From Epichloe hybrida (lineage: Eukaryota; Ascomycota; Sordariomycetes; Hypocreales; Clavicipitaceae), in the NCBI GenBank assembly GCA_019022495.1, contig JAFEKR010000015.1, positions 558,001 to 622,000 on the forward strand: a stretch of DNA of 64,000 nucleotides, written 5' to 3'. Made by a program: the position numbers and the translations under genes. The notes under the pieces are model-generated. The model was given only the letters and a program-made list of their open reading frames with translations. It made no database searches and was not told where the DNA came from. Below are positions 9,365 to 21,549 of the stretch, in pieces (position 1 is the stretch's first letter; each line of letters starts with the position of its first letter).

Positions 9365-12300
9365 TAGTTTGCAATCTAAAAAATCTGGTTAATAGCTAGG
9401 TAAATTCGGAGGAGTTAGGAGAGTTAATTCCTAAGTTTCTTTTCCCTTTTCTTTATTATTTAGTTAATCGTAATTATATTAATCTTCTTGCTAATAGATT
9501 AGAGGGAGGGAGTCTTGTGCCTATAGGTACCCTATATCTTAAGGATGTCCTATATTTATATAATTAACCTTAAAGTCTTCTATAAGCTCTTAAAGAAGGC
9601 GTTTTTTAGGTTCTTTTTCCTTAATTAAAAGGTCCTTTTCTTAAGCGTAAAAGATTGACTTATTAAAGGTAACATAGCTTAATAAAAACTAATAATTCCT
9701 CTGCATTATTAGTACCTAAATCAGATATTAGGTAGAAGAGATGTGACTAGCTAGATAACTAATGTAAGCTCTTTATAATAGCTTTGGACCTATTTTCCTA
9801 AGCCTATCCCATGTTATCACGAAAGCTTTATAACCAAAAGCTTAAAGATAATTTAATAAAGCTTCTAGTTTCTCTAGTAAATAATTCTATTAAAGCTTAT
9901 TCTCTCGCAGCTATTTATTTAAAGCTTAATATAGTAAAAGCTAATCTAGAGACTTTCTAGGCGTGTAATTAAGGATATAAATAGCTGCTTCTATAGCTAT
10001 AGGCTAAAGATTCTCTAGAAAGCCTGCTTAGGTTATTAGAGTTATTATAACTCTTATTATTACTCCCCTAGACCGCTTAGTATACCTATTTTAATGCGGA
10101 TAAGCTAGACTAGACTTTCTAATAATAATACCTCTATTAGTAACTTCTGCCTCTTGCTTCTTAGTCTAGAAGGTAGTTTCCCTATTAGTAATAATAACCA
10201 TAATGTGAATTCTAAAGGTTCTTATATAGCGCGCTTCTAATTAATTAAAGTAAGATATAATTTTAGTCTTTATTAGAATTATAAAGATATAGCAGAGGCC
10301 TATTGCTCTATAAGTAAAGAGAGTAATATAATAATCCTTATTATAGCCCTGTAATTAAGTAAAGAGGTTATAGGTTATAACCTAAAGAGATCCTAAGGGT
10401 AGGGAATCTATCTATAGAACTTATAATATCTGCCTCTATGCCTTAGCTATGTAATAAATTTCATATTTACCCTTACTACGCTCTTTTATTAGTATATTAA
10501 CCTTTTAAAGCACTTAATCTATTATATCTTCACCTAGATAAGCTATTCTTACGTGCTAAAGGTTTGCTTTTATAGCTATTAGGGGTTTTAGGTTATAAGA
10601 GTCCCTTTTAACGGCAAAAGCCTTATTAGGGCTATCCCCTTTAATACATAGTTAAGTACTAATAGTTATAGTTAAAAAGATCTTATAATTACCTCTTACT
10701 AGGTCTATAATAATCCCTATAAGATTATCTTACCTTATACCTTTTGTTATAAGTAACTAAAGTAATACAAGGTTTGTAAAGAAGGTTAGTTAATACTATG
10801 TGTTTAATAATATAAGGGTCTAGCTGTTTATTAATTTAATCTAGGCTATGCTAACGCTATGAGCCTTAGTGACTCTATACCTAGCTTAGATACTTAGTTA
10901 ATTACCGTAGTCTAGGTTAATAAACTAGCGTTTATTATTAAAGATATATACTAAAGTACCGCTATTAAGTATTACTTATAAGCGCCCTTAGGCATAAAAA
11001 GCCTCTAAAGATAGCTTTATAGTAATAAAGGCAGTATTACCCTCTAGCTTGCTTTCCTTTGCTTCCTTTATGTTATACTTCTTAAGCCACATATTATAAG
11101 CCTTTTTAATATTTTTAGATTATTAATTTATTACTTCTTTTGCCTTTTTTAATTAATCTTCCTTAATAGTCTAATTCTTAGGCAGGCAAAGTGTTTAATA
11201 GTTCTTCTAAGAGTCCTTTAACTTCTTAGCCTTATGCTTATTATAATAAATATAAAGTAGCTTCTTATCTCCCTTATTAAGATCTTCTTTAGTCTAACTA
11301 TTAAGAGTTAGCTTTACTCTAAAAGATTCTCTAGATTTACTTTAAGACCTTCCCTAGGCTTTAATTAGGTGCCTAATCCTTGTAATTATAGAGTAGAAAT
11401 TAAGGGTTTTACCCTTAATCTTAGTGGTAAAGATTAGTGAATTAATTTAAGCTAAAATTAAAGGGAATTAGGTGCTAATAGCATTATTAATTATCTTAAT
11501 TAGAGAGTTGCCTTTTGTGATCAAGTAATTTGCTTAAAAATATTGCTTATAGCTAATTAATACGTTAGCAAGCTATTTGTTAATGTTAACCTTTAATAGG
11601 CTACGCTTAATAATCTTATTAAAGTTAACCTTAGTGTAATACCTAATTATTCTATTTAAGGGTATTATATTCCTTATAAGCTCTCTAAGCTTCTTATAAA
11701 GCAAGATATACTATAGGATTATTTACTTATACTTATTTCTAAGCGTTATAATAAACTAATTATAGTATTCTCTTATAGTCTTTAATAGACTCTAATACTA
11801 ACTATTAAATACTTAATATTATCTATTAAGAACTATACACTAAGCACTATCTTTAGTATTATCTAGTTATTAAGGGTATTTAAAGTATCTCTCTTTAGTT
11901 AAGTTAATAATAGGAGTAATGCTTATAGGAGGAGAGCTTTCTTAAGGTTACTACTAATTGCTTGTAACTCTAGATATTAATATTCTTAAGCGTGTTTAAG
12001 GCCCTTTAGTCTAGTTTTCTAGTAAAGCAGTTAAAGCTATAATTACTGCTTTTCTTATTACTAGAGTCCCTTTTCCTATTAGGATTAGTGGCTTAGGTAG
12101 GTAGTTAAGAGTTATTATTAAATTAGGATTAATAAAGACCTAAATCCTATCTTTAATAGCTCTTACCTTTATTATCTTAAACTATAGGTCCTAATAGTAG
12201 GGTTCCTATAGCTTAACTACTAGCTTATAGCCTTAAGTAGTGTTAGTTTCCTTAGATATCTTAATAATATCCTGTATTATTATTATTATAATTTATTAAA

Positions 12301-12487
12301 CTTTAACTTACGTAGATCTTCCTTGCTGCTAGGGGTTGCCTAATTATAATGTTAATGATTGTAATTAAACCCTATTCTCTTACTAGGATGTACTGAATTT
12401 AATAATTAATTAATTAGAATTAACTTAATAAAGGTATTAATTAGAAAGAAAGGTCTTTGTATTATAAACACTAAGTAATTACTACTA

Positions 12488-12720
12488 TATTAGACTAAGT
12501 AGCTAGGATTAGAAATAAAGGTGTAAATTAAGTTACCTAACCTTATAAGAGAGCGCGGACTATGGTTTAAATAACTAAGTACCTATACTATGGGGTATGT
12601 AATCTGCCTATATAAACTATACTATATACCTACTAAAGGTCCGGAAAAGTAACTAGTTAGGTGGGTCCTAGTGTCCAAGTTGCCTGCATGCGGTTGAGCG
12701 CTTGCGGCGGGATTCCAACA
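12488..12720 (-). repeat. Right LTR (5' LTR) of copia element 1
   Basis: 233 bp, paired with 7292-7524. The last 80 bases or so (about 12640-12720) keep GC-rich, apparently ancestral sequence, ending GATTCCAACA. The first part carries many C-to-T and G-to-A changes relative to the left copy. The TSD base run GTGAA follows directly at 12721. Confidence 0.92.
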
Positions 12721-14074
12721 GTGAACATGCATGCGGGCTTTGGCACGGGAGCCACGACGACGTCACCAGGAGGAGCTAGGAGCTGTCGGTGAGCTAGTTA
12801 GTAGTGACCGACTGGCCCGAGTCACCTGACAGCCGACAGCAGACGACAGACAGACAGATTCACGCACGCGCCACTGACATTGGCGTCTTGGCAACGAAGC
12901 GATGTTGTGATCTACCGTAGACGGTACGGACAATGGCATTCCAATGGCGTTCCAATGGCCTGTACATGTATCGCATGTTTTGGTGACCGGCCGGCAAATC
13001 CAGCGGAAGGACCCGCATCATATTAAACGGGCAGCTCGAGAATAATGCTTCGCACTTTTGGAATGCTGCTTGATGGACTCAACGATCAGACAACCAGCCC
13101 CCCCCCCAGCATCCCTTGTAATTGCCTAAATTTCCCATTGTACGCTGCCCACCAAATCATCTTCTGAGACAGATGCAAATTCTATGCCTATTTGCGAAAA
13201 GCTTTATTTCCAAGCTCGAGGGGTTGTGGAAAGGGGGGCGCGTGACCAATAGTGGAAGCGCAGTTCGAGTAAATAATGTCGAGTAAATAATGTAGAGTAA
13301 ATATAATGACACAGTAGACTTCTACATACACAAATCTCAAGCGAAAGTCATGGACGCACCAGGTCGGAGTCACTATCGAGCAAGGATTTGTCCGGGTCCG
13401 AAATCCAAGGTGCGAGGTCACGGACGGACTTTTCAGAAAGCATACAAAGCGAGACGGGCGAGACCCACGTTACCACGTATGCGGCGCTCCGCAAGTCGTT
13501 TCGAACCGCACTTGCACATGCCTTTCTCTCGTCGCGGCGACGGGCGACGGGAATTAGGATGTGCCCGTAGCGATTTCTAGTCTTATCTGGGCTTCGATGG
13601 GTTTTTCTGGGTTGGGTTAGCAGTAGATCTCTCTTCTCGTGCTCAACTATCTGCATCCCAACTTTTATTTTTTTCCGCCTCTCCCCCCCCATCTTCTTCC
13701 TGCAACAAGACGCAACAAAACGCAACAAAACAAGGTTGGTGTTTCTGCCCGATTTAGCCAAGATCCCCCGCCCTCAACTTTGCCCTCGGCTTGGCCAATC
13801 TCGCTGTCGTTGGATCTTGTTCCGGCAGGCGAGGGAGATGCAGTCGGTACAGCGACTGTTTTTGGCTAACAATTCCAGTTGACGACGCGTTGCATCGTTT
13901 GCAAGGCGGGATTCGGCATCTGCCACTCGGACCACGGGTTCAGTCAACTTGTCCGCCAGCCCCTGGCCTCTGAAGCTCAGAGAACCCCCCATTGCTTCCT
14001 GTTTTGGCGCAACGACCCGAGGATATGACATAAAGTGCATCTTTTGAGAATTGTTAGCAGTTGGCATCGCGGCA
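12721..14074. other. Intergenic region upstream of the PAP2 gene
   Basis: 1.35 kb of GC-balanced sequence with several overlapping short frames on both strands, none with a recognisable family. Features are GACAGACAGACA-like repeats near 12840, an AATAATGTCGAGTAAATAATGTAGAG direct duplication near 13270-13300 (quoted loosely) and pyrimidine runs near 13660-13700. The last few hundred bases should contain the promoter of the PAP2 gene. Confidence 0.4.
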
Positions 14075-15465
14075 ATGCCAGCTTCTTTCGACGATACTCC
14101 CGAGGGAGGATGGAAGGCAGCCAACGGCATTCCCGTGCCTGATTTCGTAGAGCCTGTGGTGAGTAGATGAAGTCCATTCCCCCTCCCCCGCCTGCTGAAC
14201 TCGCAATAACAAAAGAAAAAAAAAATCAGCTTACCGTGACCGTGCTTCTGCTGGCCACGTTCTTCACTCGCAGAAGAGACTATTCAGTATCCAAGTCCAG
14301 AAGTCGATACCAGCCGATTCCAGATGAGGAGTCGCCCAGGAGCTCAGATGAGTTCGGCCATGTCTTGTTTCGACGCCACCACGACCAACACGCCCCGAAA
14401 TACCGCTTCTTTGGTCCCTGTCTGCGATTCACCACGCCCAATTCGAGCAGGTTTGCGCAGAACCTCCACTCGCGCCTTCTGCAAAAGTTTCCGTTCCTGA
14501 TCGAGATGTTCTACTGGGGAGCCTGCTTCGGCGCATACCGATACACCAAGGTCCTGGCGCAGGCGACGTACGGCGGCCAGAAAGGCATGTGGGATTCGGC
14601 CCAGCAGCACGGATTGTCCATTCTCAACCTGGAGGCGCTGCTGTGGGGAGGCCATCGACAGGCACCCGAGAAGTGGCTCGAGTGGAGGATCCAGCGCTGG
14701 TTCTTGCACGGCGCCGAGTCGGGCGATTACCGCGCCTGGATCCTGTCGTTGCTCAACCGCGGATATGCCCTTGTGCATCTGCCGGGGACCGTCGCCTTCC
14801 TCGCCTATTATTACTCCACGGCGTCGTCGCACGCGCGCTTCTGCACCGTCCGTCGGACCATGACGCTGACAAACTTCCTCGCCTTTGCCATATTCATCCT
14901 CGTCCCGACCATGCCCCCGCGGCTGCTGCCCAAGGAGCTTGGCTTCGTGGACTCGGTCAGCCTCGAGGACGCCGAGTCGGTCTGGATGGGCGGCGACTTT
15001 GTCAACCTGCTCGCTGCCATGCCTAGCATGCATTTCGGGTACGCTTTCTGCATCGGGTGCACGTTTGTTGCCGAGAGCGGCGTGGTCAGGGGCCTGTTTT
15101 CGTGGCTTGGGAAAATCACGATTCGACCGACGAGAATGGGGGAAGACGAAGACGAAGACGAAGACGACGACGACGACGACGACGACGACGACAAGCCGGC
15201 CGAGCACCGTCGCGGAGCGTTGGCGAGGGCCGCCATGTTTGCCTTTGGCATCTGGTATCCGACGTGGATGCTCGTCACCATCGTCAGCACTGCCAACCAC
15301 TATTTCCTGGACGCGTTGGCGGCCGTGTTCGTCGTCCTGGCGGGCTACATGCTTAATCGCGTTCTGTGCGTCTTTTTGCCCGTGGAAGACTACCTGCTGT
15401 GGATGTTGAGGCTCGAGAAGCCTGTCCCGACGACGGGGTGGAAGAAGAATCTGACAATCGTCTGA
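14075..15465 (+). CDS. PAP2_3-family integral membrane phosphatase or phosphotransferase
   Basis: Multi-pass membrane protein of the PAP2 (phosphatidic acid phosphatase type 2) superfamily. It most resembles the PAP2_3/inositolphosphotransferase-like branch that includes Aur1-related proteins. Two exons: 14075-14158 and 14230-15465, with GTGAGT...CAG splice sites, giving 439 aa. The extended N-terminal exon starts MPASFDDTPEGGWKAANG. The catalytic PAP2 motifs appear as AMPSMHFGYAFCIG (motif 2, with the conserved Ser and His) and STANHYFLDALAA (motif 3, His and Asp). Several hydrophobic segments surround them, for example LTVTVLLLATFF near residue 30 and LTNFLAFAIFILVPTMPP. Between motifs 2 and 3 lies an unusual acidic tract encoded by a GAA/GAC microsatellite (15142-15192). 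Expected to act in endomembrane lipid metabolism on phospholipid or sphingolipid substrates. The exact substrate cannot be told from sequence. Confidence 0.85.
15142..15192 (+). repeat. In-frame GAM trinucleotide repeat encoding an acidic tract
   Basis: Alternating GAA and GAC codons followed by about ten GAC codons add a run of Glu and Asp to the loop between PAP2 motifs 2 and 3. Being trinucleotide, length changes keep the frame. Homologues usually have no such tract as far as I recall. Confidence 0.9.
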
Positions 15466-16363
15466 AGGGACGGCTTTCTATATTACATTACACGAGGGAT
15501 TATTCGGCATGCTTGCATAAGCTTACTTCCCCCTCCCCCTTTCCCCTCCCCCTTTCCCCTCCTTGACGACGGGTTCCCTTTTTCGGCTGGGGAAAGTGAG
15601 GTTCGGCATTGGTCGGGGAATTTTTTTTTTTTTTTGGGAGGGGGGTGGCATCCCATGTCTTCTTTTTGTCTAAACGACTGGTGCCAGTCGGCGCGGATGG
15701 GTGGCCCTGGCAAGTGCTGCACATGGAGCAATCATTATTGTAATATCTGACTATTGTATATACCCAATTCTTTAATTTCACCACGTATTTAGACCACCAG
15801 CATGAGCTGTTAATATTGGAATCGGATTGCCATGGCGAGGTGTTTGCCATGAATAGATGGAAGCTGTCTCGGATCGGCTGGACGGACGGTGGCTCTGAAG
15901 CCGAAAGCGTCGATGAGCGGGCGCAAAGGATTACCAAGAGAAGTGGGGCGTGACACGGTGAATTGGTTTTCCTGTCTTGTATTTCGTAGTCCCAAGAAAG
16001 ACAAAGATCCGAGGATGGCTACATGTATTCCCTCGGCTGTCCGTTCGACTTGACCTTTTCTAGAGAATCCTACACAATATCATGTAAGCCATCTCCAGCC
16101 GTCGCTCCCCGCCAATCAGCGTTCGAGCCCGCGTGCATCGTGTGATGCGAAGTGGGGTCTTGGTCTCAGCTGTTGCTCTCCTTCTAACCAACGGTTTACG
16201 CTTTCGATTACATGCATGGCGTCAAAGGCAGTTGTCAAGAACTGTCATGCCCATAAAGCCAAGCTTGTTCCGCCTGCCCTGCCGCCTTGCTCTCGAACAC
16301 GTCTTGTTCGCGTTCACCTTCGGCTTCACCAACTTCACGGACTAGAGGTGGCATTTTGTGTCC
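15466..16363. other. Intergenic region between PAP2 and M28 peptidase genes
   Basis: Contains CCCCTCCCCTTT-type pyrimidine repeats (about 15525-15560), a run of 15 T (about 15620-15635) and mixed sequence. No supported gene, RNA or transposon was found. The right part should include the M28 promoter. Confidence 0.4.
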
Positions 16364-18030
16364 ATGGCTAAGCTGTCTCTTGTCGTGCTTGCCGCCAGTG
16401 CGGCGGCGCTCCTGATTCCCGACCAGCAGCCGCTCAACCACCCCGAGCTGCAGATGCCCATCAGCAGACCGAGCGAAGACCATGTTTCCAAGCCATTTGT
16501 CACCACCGAGGGCTTGCAGGATGCAATCAAGGTTGGTAGCTTGTGGAAGCGCGCCGAGAAGCTGTACGAGATTGCGAAGAAGGCAGAGGAAGAGTATGGC
16601 CATCCCACCAGGGTGATTGGCAGCAAAGGTGTGCATCTCTGCGCCTTGCGGATCGTGTATGAGTCGCTAATAACCCCAAAACCATGCAGGCCACCTTGCA
16701 ACGATTGACTACGTCAGGTCGGAGCTTGCTGCCCTGGGTGGATACTACAATGTGTCTCAGCAAACCTTTGGCGCCGTGTTGAGCAGTGTGCGCGAATTCC
16801 GGCTGACGATAGGGTCTCATGTCCCCAACTCGACTACCGCAATGGGCCGGACGCCGCCCACGGCCCGCAAGGAGCCCGTGTTTGGAGACTTGATCCTCGT
16901 GGACGGCGTAGGGTGCAACAAGTCGGATTATCCATCTTCAGTCAAGGGCAACATTGCCTTTGTCAAGCGCGGCGAGTGCTCCTTTGGAGCCAAATCACTG
17001 CTCGCTGGCAAAGCTGGTGCCGTCGCAGCCGTCATTTACAACACGGACCCGGACGAGATTCACGGCACTCTTGGAACAACATCCAAGAAACAGGTTGCTA
17101 CTTTTGGACTGAGCGGTAAGGAAGGCTCCGAGTACGCTGAGCTACTGTCCAGGGGGAAAGTCCTCTCTGCATCGGCATACATTGATTCCACCGTCAATAC
17201 GATCAAGACGAACAACGTCATCGCGCAGAGCACCTCTGGAGATGCCGACAACTGCGTAATGCTCGGCGGCCACAGCGACTCTGTCGCCGAAGGCCCTGGT
17301 ATCAACGACGACGGCTCCGGCTCCCTGTCTTTGCTGGAGGTAGCCGTCCAACTGGCACGCTACCGCATCAAGAACTGTGTGCGCTTCGCCTGGTGGGCCG
17401 CCGAAGAAGAAGGTCTGCTGGGATCTGACCACTACGTCGCGTCTCTCTCCGGCGAGGAGAATCTGAAGGTCCGCCTCTTCATGGACTACGACATGATGGC
17501 CAGCCCCAACTTTGCCTACCAGGTCTACAACGCGACGGACGATTCCAGCCCCGCTGGCTCACAGGCTCTCAGAGACCTGTACATCAACTGGTACAAGGAC
17601 CACGGATTGAATTACACTCTCATACCGTTCGATGGACGCAGCGACTACGACGGCTTCATCAAGGGCGGCATTCCCGCTGGTGGCATCGCCACGGGTGCAG
17701 AGGGCGTCAAGACCAAGGAGGAAGAGGCCATGTTTGGAGGCCAGGCCGGCAAGTGGTATGACGAGAATTATCATCAGATTGGGGATGATTCGAGTAATCT
17801 GAACCTGACGGCCTGGGAGGTCAACACCAAGGTGAGTTGGACTTTACTCGCTCTCTTGACTTTTCTCGACATTGGATGAGAGCAACCTTGCTGACTAACA
17901 ATCCTAGTTGATCGCCCATTCGGTTGCTACCTACGCTACCTCATTTGAAGGGTTTCCCAAGAGGAGCAAGCAGGTTGGGGTGCAGAGCTTCCCGCAGCGG
18001 AAGTATCATGGGAAGAAACTGGTCATGTAA
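16364..18030 (+). CDS. Secreted M28 zinc aminopeptidase with PA domain (leucine aminopeptidase 2-like)
   Basis: Predicted secreted exopeptidase that removes N-terminal residues from peptides, similar in layout to fungal leucine aminopeptidase 2. Three exons: 16364-16628, 16690-17831 and 17908-18030, with GTGTGC and GTGAGT donors, joined to 509 aa. The signal peptide is MAKLSLVVLAASAAALL. A PA (protease-associated) domain with VKGNIAFVKRGECSFGAK lies before the catalytic domain. Zinc-binding and catalytic signatures are present: GGHSDSVAEGPGINDDGSG (His about 283), AAEEEGLLGSDHY (Glu about 327-329), FMDYDMMASPN, RSDYDGF and YHQIGDD near the end. Length and motif order match the family, and every catalytic position looks intact. 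The Met at 16364 gives the signal peptide directly. It probably serves nutrient acquisition, as an extracellular or vacuolar peptidase. Confidence 0.93.
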
Positions 18031-20038
18031 TTAGCTGCATTTGCTTGATTGCATCTTTTGGGAAAGTATGGGCTGGGAAATGCCGTTTGCAGCGTAGGCA
18101 TATGTTGGGTTGAGTTATGCACAGGTTATCATGTTCCAACACTCAAGTTTTGCCCCTCTTCTTGTCTTTCTTTCTAATTTTTGTTTTTGATGCATGTACT
18201 CGCAGCTCGACTTGTAAACAGAGGACAGGCATGGTTCGCAATGTTGGGTTTCAGGAGACGTCGTGGCAGGTATCCGCCGAAGCTGGTCCGTAGCTTAGGC
18301 TGGATCGATCTCGTCGGCGGCGTCTCGAATATATATACAAACTTGTATAATAAGCACATGAAGACATTGTGCACTCATTGCATGATGCGTGGCCGGGATC
18401 CCAACGTCCGTCCCCTTCCACTCGTGTCGTCCCAGGCATCTACAACAACAGCCCAGGCTGCGATAATGTTTCAGTCGCGTCGGCTGCCTATACCCGTGGA
18501 TCACTCGGGAAAAGGGCAATGCTCCCTACTACATACTGGGTCCGTGATTTCTGGCTCTCGGGGCACGGCAGCACGTTGTTTCCCTCGACCAATTGGCGAC
18601 GCTGCGATTCAAAGCAAGGCAAGCTTAGCCCACGACGAACCGACGAAATCGACAAGGAGTGGCACACGAAGTTCTGGAATTGTATGGTGTGGTACTGGGG
18701 CCCCGGGCCCGACCCGCCCTAGACACGCCGGATAAAGGACCAGCCGACAGGTTTGACTCTCGGGAGACGCTCGATCCGGGGCTCCCCCCTGCGCCTGGTG
18801 CAAGTTGCTTTCAAAAGTCTACTGTATGTAAATCCGTAGACGCTTGCTAAAAGACTGTGCATGATTGGCCAAGGGCCCGCTGGCCCCCCCTGCTCACGCA
18901 CCGTCATCGTGATGGTGGTTGGCTGGCCGGGGTGGGCCGTTTCTTTTTCGATGGGCCGGGATCTCGCTGGCAGGGATTTGTTGTGAATTTGGACAAGGAG
19001 GAATGAATGGGTTGAAGACTGCGCCAACAACACACAACTCGGGCGAATGGCAGAGACGAGGAATCTCATCTCTTTTCGATCCTCAGATATCCCGGTCACT
19101 CGGCAGTCGACTGCATGTGAGTGGAGAAAGAAAAGACGCTACGAACTGGAGTTCCCGTCCGGATGGAGCGAACCCATGCACGACGCATTATGGTTCATGT
19201 CCATGTCATCATGGCAAGAACTCGACATGTACATTTCCTTTCTTCGAATCACGAGTTGCGTGTGTTTGCATACGTTCTCACTCGGGGCATGGTCCATGTC
19301 CGGATTGGGCCAACGAGGCTGCCACAACGGAGCGGGCGCCAAAAAAAAGCCTTGGTTTTGTTGTGTGTGCTTGTTGGGGGCGACGGGTGTGCCATGGAAA
19401 AAAAGCCTCTTTGCATTGTGCATGCTGGTACGGGATACTCCGTAACAATAGCACTGGATGGTATACTTGGGTATGACTGGATTCTCGGGTACTCGCCGAT
19501 CAGCATGGACTCGAGCACCATTCCAGATCTCGCGAACTTGGCAGAGAGATACTTGGTTTCGTGACAAGCAACGAGCAACGGCAGGCTCGCACTCTGTATT
19601 TACCCGATGTGTTACGCAAAAACCCCCATGTTCAGAGACATACGCCCGGTGTTTTTTTTTTTTTTTTTTTAAGAGACGCTACTCTGCCGTCTGGTTGCTC
19701 ACCATCGGTCCCCTCCCCCCGGGGCCCCCAAATTTGCCCAACCCACACTCGGAGCTTCGTCCAGCCGTATATCTCATTACCCGTCCAAGACAAGCAATAG
19801 TTTGGTTCCTGAAAGGGGAAAGGCTTGGAAATGATGGGCACGTCTTCTCGTGAATAAGTTGTCCGGCTCTTGCTGCTCTGTCCCAAACCCTGACTCCCAT
19901 GTTCCTCTCTTTTCTCTTCTCTTACATCTAGTCTCACTGTACATCGAGGATCATTCGTCCACCATATTCATCTCCGTCCGTCAAGCCCAGGTTTCTGTCC
20001 ACTTAGCAATTACCCATTTCGAATCATTCTTCCTCATC
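18031..20038. other. Two-kilobase intergenic region without supported gene
   Basis: Many short, mutually overlapping frames occur on both strands (for example near 18181-18735 and 18919-19476), but none shows a family signature, signal peptide or consistent splice structure. A run of 22 T lies near 19650-19671. The final 150 bp is rich in CT, typical of fungal promoters and 5' UTRs, and precedes the start codon of the next gene. Confidence 0.4.
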
Positions 20039-21230
20039 ATGCGTTTCAGCAACGTCGTCCTGGCTGCCGCCGCTGGCACTGCCGTCAACGCTCAGCGTCC
20101 CGAGAGTGAACCCATCTGCGACTACTATGTCAAGGCTCTGTTGAAGAACAACACTGCCGAGAACCAGGCTACCTTGTTGACATTGCTCGTCAACACCGTC
20201 GTCATTGGCAACTGTACGTCTTACAGAGATCCAGTAACCCCCAATTCTACCAAGGACAAACGTCGTAACAGTAGCAACTACAGACACCATGCCCAACGTT
20301 GGCGTCAAGGTTCCCGGTATCCTCGCCCCCGGAGAAATCGATGGCAAGCAGGTCAACCTGGCCCCCTACTTCAGCGGTGCCCTCGCATCCTCCAACACCG
20401 GCAGCAAATCTGGATCCTCTGTCAACTTCTTGGATGGCGGCGGTGCTGAGCCCCTGAAGAACAACAAGCCTGCCAACGACAACACCAGCAAGCAATAGTA
20501 AGTCTCGGAAGCTCCCCTCAAGCCACCTCGGTATCAGATCATGCTGAAAGATGATGGGTGACGACTAACCCCGTTGTTGTACTCTAGCTTCCTGCTCACC
20601 CACCTGTACCAGTACTTCGGGTCCCTGCTCGGCTGCTCCATGCAGGGCATGTCTGGCTTCGACGCCTACAGCGGCCAAGCCTCCATGTACGACGTGCGTA
20701 TATTTCCAGAAACCAGAAATACCCCATCTCCCCATGGACATTCCAGCAACTGACCTTCCCCTCTCGCAATACAGGTCCACAAGTTCATGGGTCTCGGCAA
20801 GCCCGAGATGGACTACTTCATCGCCCAGGTCGGCCTGGCCGCAGCCTCGTTCGGCGTCGCCAAGGCCGACGTCACGGCCGTCGCCAACTCTCTCAACAAG
20901 GCCTTCAACATGGCCTGCAGCCCTCCCGCCACCATCATCAAGGCCCAGGGCGAGCACCTCCAGGCCATCTGCATCGACCAGAGCTCTTGCCCCAAGGCCG
21001 AGAACGCCCAGTGCGACAAGTACGCTGCCGTCGTCAAGCCCAGCAACGCCACCTCCATGCCCTCTGGCTCTTCCATGCCCACCGGCTCCTCCATGCCCAC
21101 CGGCTCCTCCACGTCCTCCGGCACGAGCACGCACTCTGCATCAGCTTCCTCCACACCCTCCAGCGCTGCTGCCGCCGGCGGGTACAGCTTCGCCGCTGCT
21201 GCTGCTGGTCTCGCTGCTTTCTTGCTGTAA
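20039..21230 (+). CDS. Secreted GPI-anchored protein with possible divergent globin-like domain
   Basis: Four exons: 20039-20213, 20284-20497, 20588-20693 and 20775-21230, with GTACGT, GTAAGT and GTGCGT donors, giving 316 aa. A signal peptide (MRFSNVVLAAAAGTAVNAQ) is followed by a mainly helical domain (about 25-235), a Ser/Thr/Pro-rich stalk with a repeated SMPTGSS unit (about 250-290) and a small-residue then hydrophobic C-terminus (GGYSFAAAAAGLAAFLL) typical of a GPI-attachment signal. It therefore probably sits on the cell wall or plasma membrane outside. By eye, residues about 130-215 follow the order of truncated-haemoglobin helices: YFLLTHLYQYFGSLLGC, then FDAYSGQASMYDVHKFMGL (His167 in the place of the haem-ligating His), then a helix ending in FGVAKADVTAVANSLNKAF. 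The globin link is my inference, not an established annotation. The gene model itself is well supported. Confidence 0.82.
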
Positions 21231-21549
21231 ACGTCCTCCTACGTTGAACGGGGACATGGGGAACGATGGGGACGGCGAGGACTCGACTTCAGCCTCGTCT
21301 AGCTGGAGTAAGAACGAAAATTGATGTGTAACTTATACCTGCTTGAGACAAGAGTTTGGTCGTTTGGCAGTCGTCGTATCGAGTGTAGTATTGACGGCTC
21401 ATAACGTAATAATATATCATGTGTACAAGACTTCAACGAAACTACTGCTTCCGCGGCAAAGACGCCCGCCCCGTCACGAATGCACCGTGGCGGTGTTTTG
21501 TGAGGAAGAAGCCATCGGGAATAGAATACATTAAAGACGGCTGGCCCCG
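21231..21549. other. Short region between convergent genes
   Basis: 319 bp between two convergent stop codons, expected to contain both 3' UTRs and polyadenylation signals. Nothing else is recognisable. Confidence 0.45.

Larger units (their letters stand above)
7292..12720 (-). mobile_element. Ty1/copia LTR retrotransposon 1, complete but RIP-degraded
   Basis: A 5429-bp element bounded by two 233-bp LTRs (7292-7524 and 12488-12720) with TGTTGGA...TCCAACA ends. It is flanked by a perfect 5-bp target duplication, GTGAA, at 7287-7291 and 12721-12725. The orientation is minus: a purine tract (read on the minus strand) lies next to the left LTR, and reverse-transcriptase sequence reads on that strand. 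The 107-codon minus frame at 9044-9364 matches the start of a copia reverse transcriptase (PLPPTYYNYLARHPKEK), and the catalytic YVDD appears as YINN at 8618-8629. The interior is saturated with stops and TpA dinucleotides. The length and LTR size are normal for fungal copia elements. It cannot be active. Its closest relatives in the window are the copia elements described further right, although the LTR sequence differs. Confidence 0.93.

Noticed and set aside
7292..12720. Introgressed AT-rich DNA or an organellar insert (NUMT)
   Set aside because: Matched LTRs, a perfect TSD and reverse-transcriptase remnants show a RIP-mutated retrotransposon.
14344..15300. 318-codon minus-strand frame opposite the PAP2 gene
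   Set aside because: It is the antisense shadow of the PAP2 exon. The plus frame has catalytic motifs and membrane segments, while the minus frame is low-complexity.
18181..18735. 184-codon plus frame in the 2-kb intergenic region
   Set aside because: No family resemblance, overlapped by several equally long frames on both strands, and no splice or signal features. Left as unannotated.
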